A stretch of DNA of 64,000 bases, from contig CAVRGL010000005.1 of assembly GCA_963720735.1 (NCBI GenBank), positions 248,001-312,000 on the forward strand. The letters are read 5' to 3'. This stretch comes from JBBRHQ01 sp963720735 (GTDB lineage: Bacteria > Actinomycetota > Thermoleophilia > Solirubrobacterales > 70-9). Position 1 is the first letter of the stretch. Every line of letters begins with the position of its first letter. The translations under genes and the position numbers were made by a program. Shown here in pieces: positions 15,455 through 24,150 of the stretch. Under the pieces are notes generated by a model. That model made no database searches, was not told the origin of the DNA, and saw only the letters and a program-made list of their open reading frames with translations.

Positions 15455-15682
15455 ATGGCGGCCGCGATGATCCTCTTCGTCCTCACGGGCCAGATGCCAC
15501 CGTTCCTCCTCCTGACCCTCGTGCTGATGGGCTATCTGACCGGATACGAGCTGGCCAAGGAGAACGACCTGCCGTTCATGATCAAGGCCTGGTGGGTCCT
15601 CTTCGTTCTGCTCTTCAACATTCTCGGCTTCGGCATCTTCTGGATCTGGCTGGCGGCCCGGCGCCGACGGCGACACGCGTAG
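15455..15682 (+). CDS. Small two-helix membrane protein
   Basis: A 75-residue protein with two hydrophobic helices (FVLTGQMPPFLLLTLVLMGY and a Trp/Phe-rich second helix ending in WIWLAA) and an Arg-rich tail. ATG 15455 or ATG 15467 may be the start. It lies alone on the plus strand between the sensor gene and the convergent PucR regulator. No function assigned. Confidence 0.6.
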   Translation: MAAAMILFVLTGQMPPFLLLTLVLMGYLTGYELAKENDLPFMIKAWWVLFVLLFNILGFGIFWIWLAARRRRRHA

Positions 15683-15691
15683 GGTCATCGC

Positions 15692-17548
15692 CTACTCCTT
15701 CTCGGCGCGCAGGTTGTGGAGCCGGACGAGCTTCAGCGCCAGCTCCAGGGAGAGGAGATCCTCGCGGCCGAGATCGAGGTCGGCGACGCGCTCGATCCGC
15801 TCGAGCCGCTGGCGCACCGTGTTGGGGTGCACATAGAGGGCGCGGGCGCTGGCGGTGACGCTGCCCCTGTCGGCGAGGTACTGCTCCAGGGTCTCGACCA
15901 GCCGGGAGCCGCGGCGCTGGTCGTAGGAGATCAGCTCCTGGACCGACTGGTGGTAGCGGTCGCGCGGCGCGTCCTCGAGCTCAAGGTGGACGAGGTAGCG
16001 ATAGGCGCCGAGCTGCTCGTATGAGACGGCGCCCCCCTCGGCCGCCAGGGAGCGCCCGATCCGCGCCGCGTCGCCGGCCTCCCGCATGCGGCGCCGGGCG
16101 CTGGCCGGGCCGCAATCGACGTCGCTGAGCCCGGCCACCAGCCCCTCCTCTCGGAGGAGGGGGTCGCAGGCGGATCGCAGCTGCTCGACCGTCAAGGTGC
16201 GGTCCGCCGGAAGCGACGCGAGGGCCCGGACGCGGTCGTGGCGCAGCTCGATGAACGTCCGCAGGCTGAGCCGCCGCAGCTGAGCCTCCAGCCGGCTCGC
16301 CACCTCGGGGCGACCCGGGAAGCCGTTCGGCGCCCCGGGCGCGGGCTCGAGGTGGAGGAAGACGTGGGGGCGGGAGAGGTCGCAGCCCGCATCCCGGGCC
16401 TTTGCCTCGCCGGCCTCGACCGACCCTGCGGCGAGCGCGTCGAACATGTCCTTGACGAGGTTCTCGGCGGTGAGGCGCTCGATCAGCTCCGCCTTCTTCA
16501 GGCCGACCGCGGTCTGGTTGGCCACCGCCCCGAGCAGCTCGGCATCCTCCTCGGCGAACTGGCGGCCGTGGGCGAGGCAGCAGAGGATCCCCAGCTGCTC
16601 ATCGCCGGCGACCAGGGGCGCGACCAGCAGGGCGTTCTCGTCGACGCCGGGCCAGAGCTCGTGCGCCACCCGGCGGCGCCCGCCGCCCCGGCCGTTCGCC
16701 CGGCGCATCAGGTCGAGGACCAGCCCGGCGCCGCCCGGCCGCGGACTCGGGGCCGGCGCATCCTCGGGCTCGCCGCCGGCCAGGACGAGCTCGTCGGACT
16801 CGACGTCGAGCCGGTAGATCTGGCAGGCGTCGGCGTCGAGCAGCTCGCGGGCTCCGCGGGTGACCACCTCGTAGAGGTCCTCGCGTCCGGTCACAGCGGC
16901 CAGCGCCTGGCTCAGAGCGGTGAGAGTGGTCAGCGCCTGCACCCGCCGGCGGGTCTCCTCGTAGAGCTGAGCGTTCTCGATCGCGCCGGCGACCAGCGAG
17001 GCGGTGTGAACGAGGAAGTTGAGAACCTCGTCGTCGAACTCGCGCGGAGCGGCGGTGTGCAGCACCGCGACCCCGATCACGTCTCCCGACTTGGCGAGGA
17101 TCGGCACCGCCACCATCGACTGGAAGCGCTCCTCCTCGAGCTCGGGGACGAACTTCATCCGGGGGTCCGCCATCGCGTCCTCGGGGATGAACTCCGGCGT
17201 CTTGGTCCTCGCGACCCATCCCGCCAACCCCTCCTCGACCCCGAAGCCGAGCTGGCCGACGAACCGTGAGTAGCGCGGCGAGGCGGCCCGGAGGATCAGC
17301 CGGTCGCCCTCCAGGAAGTAGATGAAGGCGGCGTGACAGCGGGTCGCCTCGGTCGCGATCTCGACGATCCCGCCCAGCACCCGATCGAGGTCCAGCGAGG
17401 AGGAGACGGTCTTGATGACCGCGTAGAGGGTCTCGTTCTCCTGCTGGGCGCGGCGCAGCGCATCGGCCTCATCGGCCGCCGGCTGCAGCGTCTCCACCGG
17501 TTGCAGCGCCAACACCCTCCTCCATTCGCCGGGACTGGTGGAGCCCAT
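15692..17548 (-). CDS. GAF-GAF-PucR family transcriptional regulator
   Basis: A 618-residue cytosolic regulator. Two GAF-type sensor domains (about residues 40-190 and 205-365) are followed by a PucR/CdaR C-terminal region with an HTH around residues 545-605, including SARALYVHPNTVRQRLERIE. PucR-type proteins usually activate catabolic genes in response to a small ligand. It is divergent from the ammonium transporter, and the 184-base gap contains near-identical direct repeats, so it probably controls the amt cluster and itself. The ligand is unknown; nitrogen status or an amine is a guess from context. Confidence 0.88.
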   Translation of the reverse strand: MGSTSPGEWRRVLALQPVETLQPAADEADALRRAQQENETLYAVIKTVSSSLDLDRVLGGIVEIATEATRCHAAFIYFLEGDRLILRAASPRYSRFVGQLGFGVEEGLAGWVARTKTPEFIPEDAMADPRMKFVPELEEERFQSMVAVPILAKSGDVIGVAVLHTAAPREFDDEVLNFLVHTASLVAGAIENAQLYEETRRRVQALTTLTALSQALAAVTGREDLYEVVTRGARELLDADACQIYRLDVESDELVLAGGEPEDAPAPSPRPGGAGLVLDLMRRANGRGGGRRRVAHELWPGVDENALLVAPLVAGDEQLGILCCLAHGRQFAEEDAELLGAVANQTAVGLKKAELIERLTAENLVKDMFDALAAGSVEAGEAKARDAGCDLSRPHVFLHLEPAPGAPNGFPGRPEVASRLEAQLRRLSLRTFIELRHDRVRALASLPADRTLTVEQLRSACDPLLREEGLVAGLSDVDCGPASARRRMREAGDAARIGRSLAAEGGAVSYEQLGAYRYLVHLELEDAPRDRYHQSVQELISYDQRRGSRLVETLEQYLADRGSVTASARALYVHPNTVRQRLERIERVADLDLGREDLLSLELALKLVRLHNLRAEKE

Positions 17549-17568
17549 CGTATCCCGCCCACCGGGGT

Positions 17569-17629
17569 TTGCCCAATGTGGAAATCACACGCTCCAATGC
17601 GTGCAAATGTGTGTGAATTGCCCATTGTG
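17569..17629 (+). promoter_or_regulatory. Direct repeats in the pucR-amt divergent promoter region
   Basis: TTGCCCAATGTG at 17569-17580 and TTGCCCATTGTG at 17618-17629 differ at one base and start 49 bp apart. TGTGGAAATCACA (17577-17589), a 4-bp inverted repeat, overlaps the first copy. Regularly spaced copies between divergent genes are what a PucR-type regulator would use, but no footprint exists and no clear -10/-35 pair was identified. Confidence 0.45.
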
Positions 17630-17732
17630 TGGGCGTTGGCGGCAGGGATATGTTGGCGACCGTTGCCGGCAAGCGAGACCAACTCACTGCCATGACGGCC
17701 TGCACCCGCCGGGGGGCTAGGAGGGAGAGAGG

Positions 17733-19148
17733 ATGATCCACGCGTTGTTCGCCCAGGCTCAGCTCCAGGATGCCGTGAAGACGATCACGGACTCCCAGAC
17801 GCTCGACAGCGCGATCCTCGGCGAGCAGTTCTACTTCTTCACCGTCGTCCTGATGTGGCTGATCCACGTCGGCTTCATGACCTATGAGACCGGGGTCGCG
17901 CGCCGCAAGAACGCCCTCGCGACGGCGCTCAAGAACATCCTCACGATCGCCGTCGTCACCCCGACGATGTACTACCTCGGCTGGTGGATCTACAACTGCA
18001 ACCAGCCAGGCCTGCCGATCGGACCCAATTCGACCGACTTCACCAGCGTCGCCTGCCAGGGCGGCATCCCCTGGTCCGACACCTTCGGCCCGAACCTCAC
18101 CAACAACATCAACCTGGTCTTCTTCCTCGCCTTCACCCTGTTCTCCTGGACCACCGCCTCGATCATGTCCGGGGCACTGCTGGAGAGAGTGCGGCTCTCG
18201 GCCTACCTCGTCCTCGCCTGCCTGCTCGGCTCGGTCGTCTGGATGCTCGACGCGGCCTGGGGCTGGAGCGCCGGCGGCTGGCTGACGCTCCGCTTCGGCT
18301 TCCACGACTCGATCGCCTCCGCTGTCGTCCACGGCGTCTCCGGCGCCTTCACGCTCGGCGTCCTCTTCAACCTCGGGCCGCGAATAGGGAAATACACGAG
18401 GGATGGCCTGGCGCGAATATTCAGGCCCCACAACATCCACATGACCCTGATGGGGCTGATGATGATCTTCACCGGCTTCTACGGCTTCTACGCCGCCTGC
18501 CTGGTGATCGCCTCGACCGCCGTTCCCGGCTGGGCCAACATCTACCTCAGCCCGACCACGCTCGGCTCGATCGCGATGATCATCACGATGGGCTTCGCCG
18601 GCGGGTTCACGGGCGGCTATTTCGCCGCCCGCGGCGACCCGTTCTGGACCGTCTCCGGCGGCCTCGCGGGCGTGATCGGGGTGTCGGCCGGCGCCGACGT
18701 CTACGCCCCGACCATGGGCTACCTCCTTGCCATGGCGACCGCGGTGCTCGGCGGTCTGGGTCGGCAACTGGATCGAGACGAAGATGCGGGTCGACGACGT
18801 GGTCGGCGCGGTGGCGGTGCACGGCTTCTCCGGCTTCATGGGAATCATCTGGGTCGGGATCTTCGCCGCCGGCTACCCGACCGGGCTCAACAACGTCGAC
18901 AGCTCGATCTGGGGACAGCTGATCGGCCTGGCGACCTTCGTCCCGCTCGGCTTCCTCAGCGGCTGGGTCGCCTCCTGGATCCTCAAGAAGCTCAACCTGC
19001 TGCGGGTGCCGCCCGAGGTCGAGCTCGACGGGCTCGACCCGGCCGAGTACGAGCTACGACATCCACGTGCCCGAGTTCGCCCACGGCCGAGGACCTGATG
19101 ATCGAGCCCGACGGGACGCGGGTGCCGGCCGAGAGGATCCAAGGCTGA
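17733..19148 (+). CDS. amt: Ammonium/methylammonium transporter Amt (three frame breaks)
   Basis: Amt/Rh-family channel of about 11 membrane helices. The paired pore histidines are in VVHGVSGAF (His about 200) and AVHGFSGFMG, and MRVDDVVGAVAVHG is characteristic. The start is ATG 17733 with a GGAGGGAGAGG site. Breaks near 18754, 19052 and 19074 are each repaired by adding one dinucleotide (GTGT, CTCT, CACA), giving a tail that ends TAEDLMIEPDGTRVPAERIQG-stop. The family also carries methylammonium, which fits the amine-use genes downstream. No GlnB/GlnK gene is adjacent. It is followed by three small membrane-protein genes. Confidence 0.88.
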   Translation: MIHALFAQAQLQDAVKTITDSQTLDSAILGEQFYFFTVVLMWLIHVGFMTYETGVARRKNALATALKNILTIAVVTPTMYYLGWWIYNCNQPGLPIGPNSTDFTSVACQGGIPWSDTFGPNLTNNINLVFFLAFTLFSWTTASIMSGALLERVRLSAYLVLACLLGSVVWMLDAAWGWSAGGWLTLRFGFHDSIASAVVHGVSGAFTLGVLFNLGPRIGKYTRDGLARIFRPHNIHMTLMGLMMIFTGFYGFYAACLVIASTAVPGWANIYLSPTTLGSIAMIITMGFAGGFTGGYFAARGDPFWTVSGGLAGVIGVSAGADVYAPTMGYLLAMATAVLGGLGRQLDRDEDAGRRRGRRGGGARLLRLHGNHLGRDLRRRLPDRAQQRRQLDLGTADRPGDLRPARLPQRLGRLLDPQEAQPAAGAARGRARRARPGRVRATTSTCPSSPTAEDLMIEPDGTRVPAERIQG

Positions 19149-19214
19149 TGGCGCAGAAGGAGCTGGTGAGATGATGCCCGGCGAGGACGCGAGACCGAAA
19201 GGCAAGGTGGCCGC

Positions 19215-19553
19215 ATGCCAGCGATAATCGACAGCGCCCCGAACTGCATCCAGCACGGGGGCGGAGCGACGCCGGCCAGCGATGTCGCCGACTTCATCGT
19301 CGGCGCTCGCTACGAGCACTGCGCCGGGTTCATGACCTTCGGCCCCGGCTCCACCTACGGCGACGGCGGCCAGGCGGCCACCACCGCCTACTACGTCCTC
19401 ACCTGGCTGGGGATCGTGGTCACGGTCCTCGTCCTGATCGGCTGGATCGTTTACGAGAACCGGAGGCTGATCGCCTACGCCGCGACCAGGGCCCGGGGCG
19501 GCACCGAGGAGGCCGCCTCGGCCGACGCCGGCCATGCGGAGCTGAGGCCATGA
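19215..19553 (+). CDS. Small single-helix membrane protein downstream of amt
   Basis: A 112-residue protein. The extracytoplasmic-looking N-terminal 60 residues contain two Cys (about 11 and 36) and Gly-rich segments. One transmembrane helix (about residues 64-84) precedes a short basic tail and an Ala/Glu-rich C-terminus. The stop overlaps the next gene as ATGA. Position suggests an accessory subunit of the transporter cluster. No known family recognised. Confidence 0.6.
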   Translation: MPAIIDSAPNCIQHGGGATPASDVADFIVGARYEHCAGFMTFGPGSTYGDGGQAATTAYYVLTWLGIVVTVLVLIGWIVYENRRLIAYAATRARGGTEEAASADAGHAELRP

Positions 19554-19705
19554 GCAACGGAAAGCAGATCGAGTTCCCCGAGAAGCAGACGCACGTCAAG
19601 GGCTTCGAGTACGGGATGATCGCCTTCTCGATCATCTGCATAATCGTGGTCCTGATTGTCGTCCTCGCAACCAACATCGGGGTCGAGTTCCGTCCCACAG
19701 TCTGA
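19550..19705 (+). CDS. 51-residue single-helix membrane protein
   Basis: Starts at the ATG that overlaps the previous stop (ATGA). A charged N-terminal 18 residues precede a strongly hydrophobic helix (MIAFSIICIIVVLIVVLA), then a five- to eight-residue outer tail. It is a typical small transmembrane component encoded in a tight cluster. Nothing else can be inferred. Confidence 0.6.
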   Translation: MSNGKQIEFPEKQTHVKGFEYGMIAFSIICIIVVLIVVLATNIGVEFRPTV

Positions 19706-20125
19706 GCAGGAGCAGCATCCGGACCCGGAGCTGCTCTATCAGAGCTCGGATGAGGCCGGACAGCACCCAATCCGCGATCCGTCGAAGTTCGCTCCCACCT
19801 GGCCGCGGGTGGTGGTGCTGGTCGCGCTTGCTCGGCCTCATCTTCTTCGTCTCGCGCAGCTGCCAGCAGTCCCAGGTCAGGGTCAGCCAGAGCGAGGCGC
19901 TCGCCACCGCCAAGGCGCAGGTGCATTTCAAGCCGACCGACACGGCGATCCGGCTGCTCCGCCAGGGCCTCTCGACCACGCCGTTCTGGATCGTCGTCCT
20001 CTACACCCGCCACGAACGGCGACCTCGTACCCCGGGCGCAGGTGCACATCAACGCCAGGACCGGGGAGGTGACGGAGGTGACGCAGACCCGGGGCACCGG
20101 GAAGGGAAAACAGGCCGAGCCGTGA
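19656..20125 (+). CDS. PepSY-like single-helix membrane protein (two frame breaks)
   Basis: Three reading frames join into one protein of about 156 residues. A polar N-terminus (EQEQHPDPELLYQ) is followed by one membrane helix (VVVLVAL-LLGLIFF), then an outer domain with FWIVVLYTR and VHINARTGEVTEV, a PepSY-like strand-turn pattern. Breaks near 19827 and 20012 are repaired by a CTCT and a GAGA unit. The start is uncertain: TTG 19656 overlaps the previous gene in another frame. Probable exported accessory protein of the amt cluster. Confidence 0.5.
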
Positions 20126-20149
20126 CCGAGTAGGCCGGCGCCCGAGCCG

Positions 20150-20869
20150 ATGCGGATCCTCGTCCTCCAGCACATCTCCTGCGAGCACCCGGGCGCCTTC
20201 TCGGAGGTGATCGGCGAGCGGGAGGTGGAGGCCGTGGCGGTGGAGCTCGACGAGGGCGAGGCGCTGCTCGACTGGCGTGAGTTCGACGGGGTGCTCGCGA
20301 TGGGCGGCCCGATGGGGGCCGGCGACGACGCCGAGCACGGCTGGCTCGCCCTGGAGAAGCGACTGGTTCGCGACGCGGTCGAGGCGGGCCGTCCCTTCCT
20401 CGGCGTCTGCCTCGGCGTCCAGCTCCTCGCCGCGGCGCTCGGGGCCCCGGTCTATCCGCTCGAGCAGGCCGAGGTCGGCCTGCTCCCGGTGGAGCTCACC
20501 GCCGAGGGACGCGGCGACCCGCTGTTCGACGGGATCGGGGAGCACCTCGTCACGCTGCAATGGCACGGCGACACCTTCGAGCTCCCCTCGGGCGCGGTGC
20601 GACTCGCCTCCTCGACCCTTGTCCCCAATCAGGCCTTTCGCTGGGGGGAGCGCGCATACGGGATCCAGTTCCACCTCGAGGTCACGGCCGAGATGGTCCG
20701 GCAGTGGGCCGAGGTTCCCGAGTACCGCAACTCGCTCGCCCATACCCTCGGCGAGGAGGACGGCCGAGCCTTCCTCGCCGAGGCCGAGCGCCGCTCGGCC
20801 GAGTCCCATCCGGCCGCCCGCCGCCTCTTCGGCAACTGGCTCGACCTCGCCGCGGGGGCCCGCATGTAG
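20150..20869 (+). CDS. Class-I glutamine amidotransferase-like hydrolase
   Basis: A 239-residue free-standing GATase1 domain of the GMP-synthase-like type. The oxyanion segment is MGGPMGAGDD, the nucleophile elbow is GVCLGVQLLA (Cys about residue 86), and the catalytic His/Glu are in GIQFHLEVT (about 177-185). Such proteins hydrolyse gamma-glutamyl amides. It lies 25 bases after the PepSY-like gene and immediately before the module-1 ligase, separated by a candidate operator. A role as hydrolase of gamma-glutamyl-amine intermediates is possible but unproven. Confidence 0.88.
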   Translation: MRILVLQHISCEHPGAFSEVIGEREVEAVAVELDEGEALLDWREFDGVLAMGGPMGAGDDAEHGWLALEKRLVRDAVEAGRPFLGVCLGVQLLAAALGAPVYPLEQAEVGLLPVELTAEGRGDPLFDGIGEHLVTLQWHGDTFELPSGAVRLASSTLVPNQAFRWGERAYGIQFHLEVTAEMVRQWAEVPEYRNSLAHTLGEEDGRAFLAEAERRSAESHPAARRLFGNWLDLAAGARM

Positions 20870-20883
20870 GCCCAGGGGGCGTT

Positions 20884-20899
20884 TGTACCTTTTTGTCCA
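20884..20899 (+). promoter_or_regulatory. Candidate GntR/UTRA operator upstream of the module-1 ligase gene
   Basis: TGTACCTTTTTGTCCA matches the motif TGTACCAATTTGTCTA found upstream of the module-2 ligase (45360-45375, opposite strand) at 13 of 16 positions. It lies 55 bases before the start codon. A -10-like TATAGT is at 20909-20914. The only HutC-type regulator in the window is the GntR protein at 37247-38026. Confidence 0.5.
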
Positions 20900-20953
20900 G
20901 CGCTTGCATATAGTGGGTACCGACCTGCTGTCGCAGACCGAGGAGAGGAGTCG

Positions 20954-22408
20954 GTGGTGGCCGAATCGAAGAATGGGGGCGTCTCGCCGGAGGTCCAGAA
21001 GGTGCTCGACTCGCCGAAGATCGAGCCGGCGCCGAAGACCCTGGAGGAGGCACGCAAGGCCCCCGGCCGCGCCGAGAAGATCGCCGAGATCACCTCCCGG
21101 ATCGAGCGCGAGGGGATCGAGTACGTCTTCTTCCAGCAGGTCTCGATCAGCGGCCACATCAACGGCAAGGGGGTGGTCTCCAGCTGGTTCCCGCAGGTCG
21201 CCGAGCGCGGCTACCAGCTGGTCTACGGCGCCACCGCCGACCTGTTCACCGACCGCAAGGACAACTACATCGGCTTCGGCCCGGAGGAGTCCGAGCTGGC
21301 GGCGGTCGCCGACCTCGACACCTTCACCGTTCTCCCCTGGGATGAGCGCGTCGCCCGGGTCTACTGCGACTGCTACGACACCGAGACCGGCGAGCTGCTC
21401 GATGCCGATCCCCGCCAGAACCTGAAGCGGATCGCCCACGACGTCGAGGAGGAGCTCGGCTACTCGTTCTTCTGCGGGATCGAGCCCGAGATGATGTGGA
21501 TGAAGATCCCCGAGGAGGGCCAGGAGCCCGAGGGCGTCACCAAGCCCTGGTGCTACCACATCAACCAGTTCGAGCAGCTGCGCCCGGTGATCCTCGACGT
21601 GGTCTCCTACGGGCGGGCAATGGGGCTCGACATGAGCTACGGCGACCACGAGGATGCCCCCGGCCAGCTGGAGCTGAACTTCCGCTTCGACCGGGCGGTG
21701 CGAACCGCCGACAACATCACCACCTACCGGCAGATCTGCGCCGCCGCCGGCCGCAACCACGGCCTGCACGCTTCATTCATGCCGAAGCCGTTCACGGGCG
21801 TCTCCGCCAACGGCCATCACCACCATTTCACCCTGATCGACGAGGCGGGCAACAACGTCTTCCACGACCCCGACGGGCCGGCGCAGCTGTCTGAGATCGG
21901 CCTGCGCTTCATGGGCGGGATCCTCGAACACTTCGGGGCCCTGGTCTGCATCGGCTCGCCGACCGTCAACTCGTACAAGCGGATGTGGGACTTCGGCTTC
22001 TGGGCTCCGGTCTACCGCAACTACGGCTGGCAGAACCGCACCTGCACGGTGCGGGTGGCCAGCGGCGGGCGGTTCGAGTTCCGCGGCGTCGACTCGGCCT
22101 GTAACCCCTACCTGACCCAGGCGGCTCTCTTGACCGCCGGCCTCGACGGCGTGCGCCGCGAGCTCGACCCCGGTGAGCCGCAGCAGGCGAACACCTACGA
22201 CCTGCTGGCCGAGGGAACGGAGTTCGAGCGCGTTCCCGACCACCTCGGCGCGGCGCTCGAGGCGCTGGCCGCCGACGATGTCGTGCGCGGCTCGATGCCG
22301 GGCCGCCTCTACGACGTCTTCAACCACTACAAGAGCGACGAGTGGGAGCGCTACATGGCGGCGGTCACCGATTGGGAGCGCGACGAGTACCTGACGGTGC
22401 TGCCATGA
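20954..22408 (+). CDS. Glutamine-synthetase-family ligase, type III/GlnT-GmaS-like (module 1)
   Basis: A 484-residue ATP-dependent gamma-glutamyl ligase joining ammonia or an amine to glutamate. Catalytic-core motifs are GIEPEMMW (metal ligands), the NGHHHHFTLID metal-binding block, SPTVNSYKR (ATP/glutamate loop) and RFEFRGVDSACNPYL. About 45 residues at the N-terminus are extra relative to the second ligase at 45531. Tandem GTG codons at 20954 and 20957 follow an AGGAGAGGAG site. It begins the operon with mgsA-, mgsB- and mgsC-like genes. The family includes GlnT and gamma-glutamylmethylamide synthetase; which amine it uses is unknown. Confidence 0.88.
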   Translation: MVAESKNGGVSPEVQKVLDSPKIEPAPKTLEEARKAPGRAEKIAEITSRIEREGIEYVFFQQVSISGHINGKGVVSSWFPQVAERGYQLVYGATADLFTDRKDNYIGFGPEESELAAVADLDTFTVLPWDERVARVYCDCYDTETGELLDADPRQNLKRIAHDVEEELGYSFFCGIEPEMMWMKIPEEGQEPEGVTKPWCYHINQFEQLRPVILDVVSYGRAMGLDMSYGDHEDAPGQLELNFRFDRAVRTADNITTYRQICAAAGRNHGLHASFMPKPFTGVSANGHHHHFTLIDEAGNNVFHDPDGPAQLSEIGLRFMGGILEHFGALVCIGSPTVNSYKRMWDFGFWAPVYRNYGWQNRTCTVRVASGGRFEFRGVDSACNPYLTQAALLTAGLDGVRRELDPGEPQQANTYDLLAEGTEFERVPDHLGAALEALAADDVVRGSMPGRLYDVFNHYKSDEWERYMAAVTDWERDEYLTVLP

Positions 22409-22425
22409 GCAACCGCGGCTGAGCG

Positions 22426-23356
22426 ATGTGCGGGATCGCCGGGATCATCTACCGCAACGGTGAGGGCGCCCACCAGGTCGGGCGCGACATGACCCGGATG
22501 CTCCAGGCGATGAAGCACCGCGGCCCCGACTCGACCGGGTTCGCGCTCTACCGCGGCGCGACCGAGACCAACATCATGCACGTCAAGCTGAGCGAGGCGG
22601 CCGACGACGACGCCGACCTCGCCCAGCGGGTCGAGCGCCAGCGTGGCCAGATCGAGGCCCGGCTCCGGGCCGCCGGGGCGGAGATCGCCTCGATCGAGGG
22701 GACGCCGCGGACGATGACGATCAGCTTCGGCTTCGACGGCGACCTGAAGCAGCTCGTCGACGCGGTCGAGCGGGTGCGCCACACCGAGGTTCTCTCCGTC
22801 GGCCACTCGCTGGAGATCATCAAGGACCTTGGCGACGCCGACACGGTCTCGGCCTCCTACGGGCTCGGCGAGCTACACCGGCACCCACGCGATCGGCCAC
22901 GCGCGGATGGCGACCGAGTCGGACGTCGACATCGCCAACGCCCATCCCTACTGGGCCTACCCGTTCCCCGACGTCGCCGTCGTCCACAACGGCCAGCTCA
23001 CCAACTTCCACGACTGGCGCCGCCGCCTGATCCGCTCCGGGCACCGCTTCCAGTCGGAGTGCGACTCGGAGATCATCGCCGTGTATCTGGCCGAGCAGAT
23101 GAGCCGTGGCCGTTCCCTGGAGGAGGCGATGCACCAGAGCCTCGAGGACCTCGACGGCGTCTTCACCTACATCTGCGTCACCGAGGACGCGCTCGGCGTC
23201 GCCAAGGACGAGCTGGGAGCGAAGCCGCTGGTCCTCTATGAGGGCGACGAGCTGGTCGCGCTAGCCTCGGAGGAGATCGCGATCCGCCAGGTGCTGGATC
23301 GCGAGATCGAGACGCACGATCCCTACGAGGGCGAGGTGCGGGTATGGAGCAGATGA
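22426..23356 (+). CDS. Class-II glutamine amidotransferase subunit, MgsA/GlxB-like (module 1; one frame break)
   Basis: Ntn-type amidotransferase subunit of a glutamate-synthase-like complex. Cys2 in MCGIAGIIY is the nucleophile, with KHRGPDSTGFALY following. HARMATESDVD and VVHNGQLTNFHDWR form the rest of the glutamine site. An approximately 85-residue segment between these halves is shared with the module-2 copy and is a family feature. A frame break near 22870 is repaired by one CT unit (GAGCTCTAC), giving GLGELYTGTHAIGHARM and about 310 residues. The stop overlaps the next ATG. In N-methylglutamate synthase this subunit works with B and C subunits. Confidence 0.85.
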
Positions 23357-24137
23357 GCCAGGCGGACGCACCGAGGATGGACGAGCGGGGCCTGGTCGAG
23401 CTCGACGACGCGATCCCGAAGACCTCAAAGATCGACGGCGCCAGCGCCGAGCTCGACGCAGCGGATCTGACCACGCGCAAGATCAACGCGGAGCTGCGCT
23501 GGCTGATCTACGAGCAGGGCGTCAAGGAGGTCACGGTCGGCGAGCCCAGGGCCCTGCACTCGCTCGGGGTCGCGATCCTCGCCCGCTGCCGGATCCGCTT
23601 CGAGGGCAGCCTCGGGTACTTCGGCTGCGGCCTGATCGACGGCCCTGAGGTCGAGATCACCGGGCGGGTCGGCTGGTCGGTGGCCGAGAACATGATGTCC
23701 GGCGTCGTCGTGGTCCAGACACAACGCCGGCTCGCTGGCCGGGGCGGCGCTGCGCGGCGGCGACCTGGTCGTCAAGGGCGACGTCGGGGCCCGCACCGGG
23801 ATCGACCAGAAGGGCGGCACGATCATCGTCGGCGGCAACGCCGCCTCGATGACCGGCTTCATGATGCAGCGCGGCCGCCAGATCATCTGCGGGAACGTCG
23901 GCCCGGGTCTCGGTGACTCGATGTACGACGGGACGATCTACGTCGGCGGCGAGGTCGCCTCGCTCGGCATCGACTGCGTCGAGGCCGAGTGGGACGGAGG
24001 CCGACACCGAGCTGGTCGAGCGGAAGTTCGAGATCCACGGCCTCGGCAGCCCGCCGGAGCTGCGCAAGTTCGTCTGCGGCAAGAAGCTCTACAACTACGA
24101 CAACCTCGAGCCCAGCGAGCGCAAGCTGGTGCTCTGA
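23353..24137 (+). CDS. Glutamate synthase GltB C-terminal-type subunit, MgsB/GlxC-like (module 1; two frame breaks)
   Basis: Right-handed beta-helix subunit equivalent to the GXGXG domain of GltB. The glycine-periodic segments GWSVAENMMSG, GGTIIVGGNAASMTG, GRQIICGNVGPGLGDSMYDG and YVGGEVASLG are visible. The ATG at 23353 overlaps the previous stop as ATGA. Breaks near 23716 and 23998 are repaired by one AC unit each. The C-terminus (KKLYNYDNLEPSERKLVL) is typical of GlxC proteins. Length after repair is about 262 residues. It is structural, probably forming the scaffold between the A and C subunits. Confidence 0.85.
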
Positions 24138-24150
24138 GGAGGCGATCACG

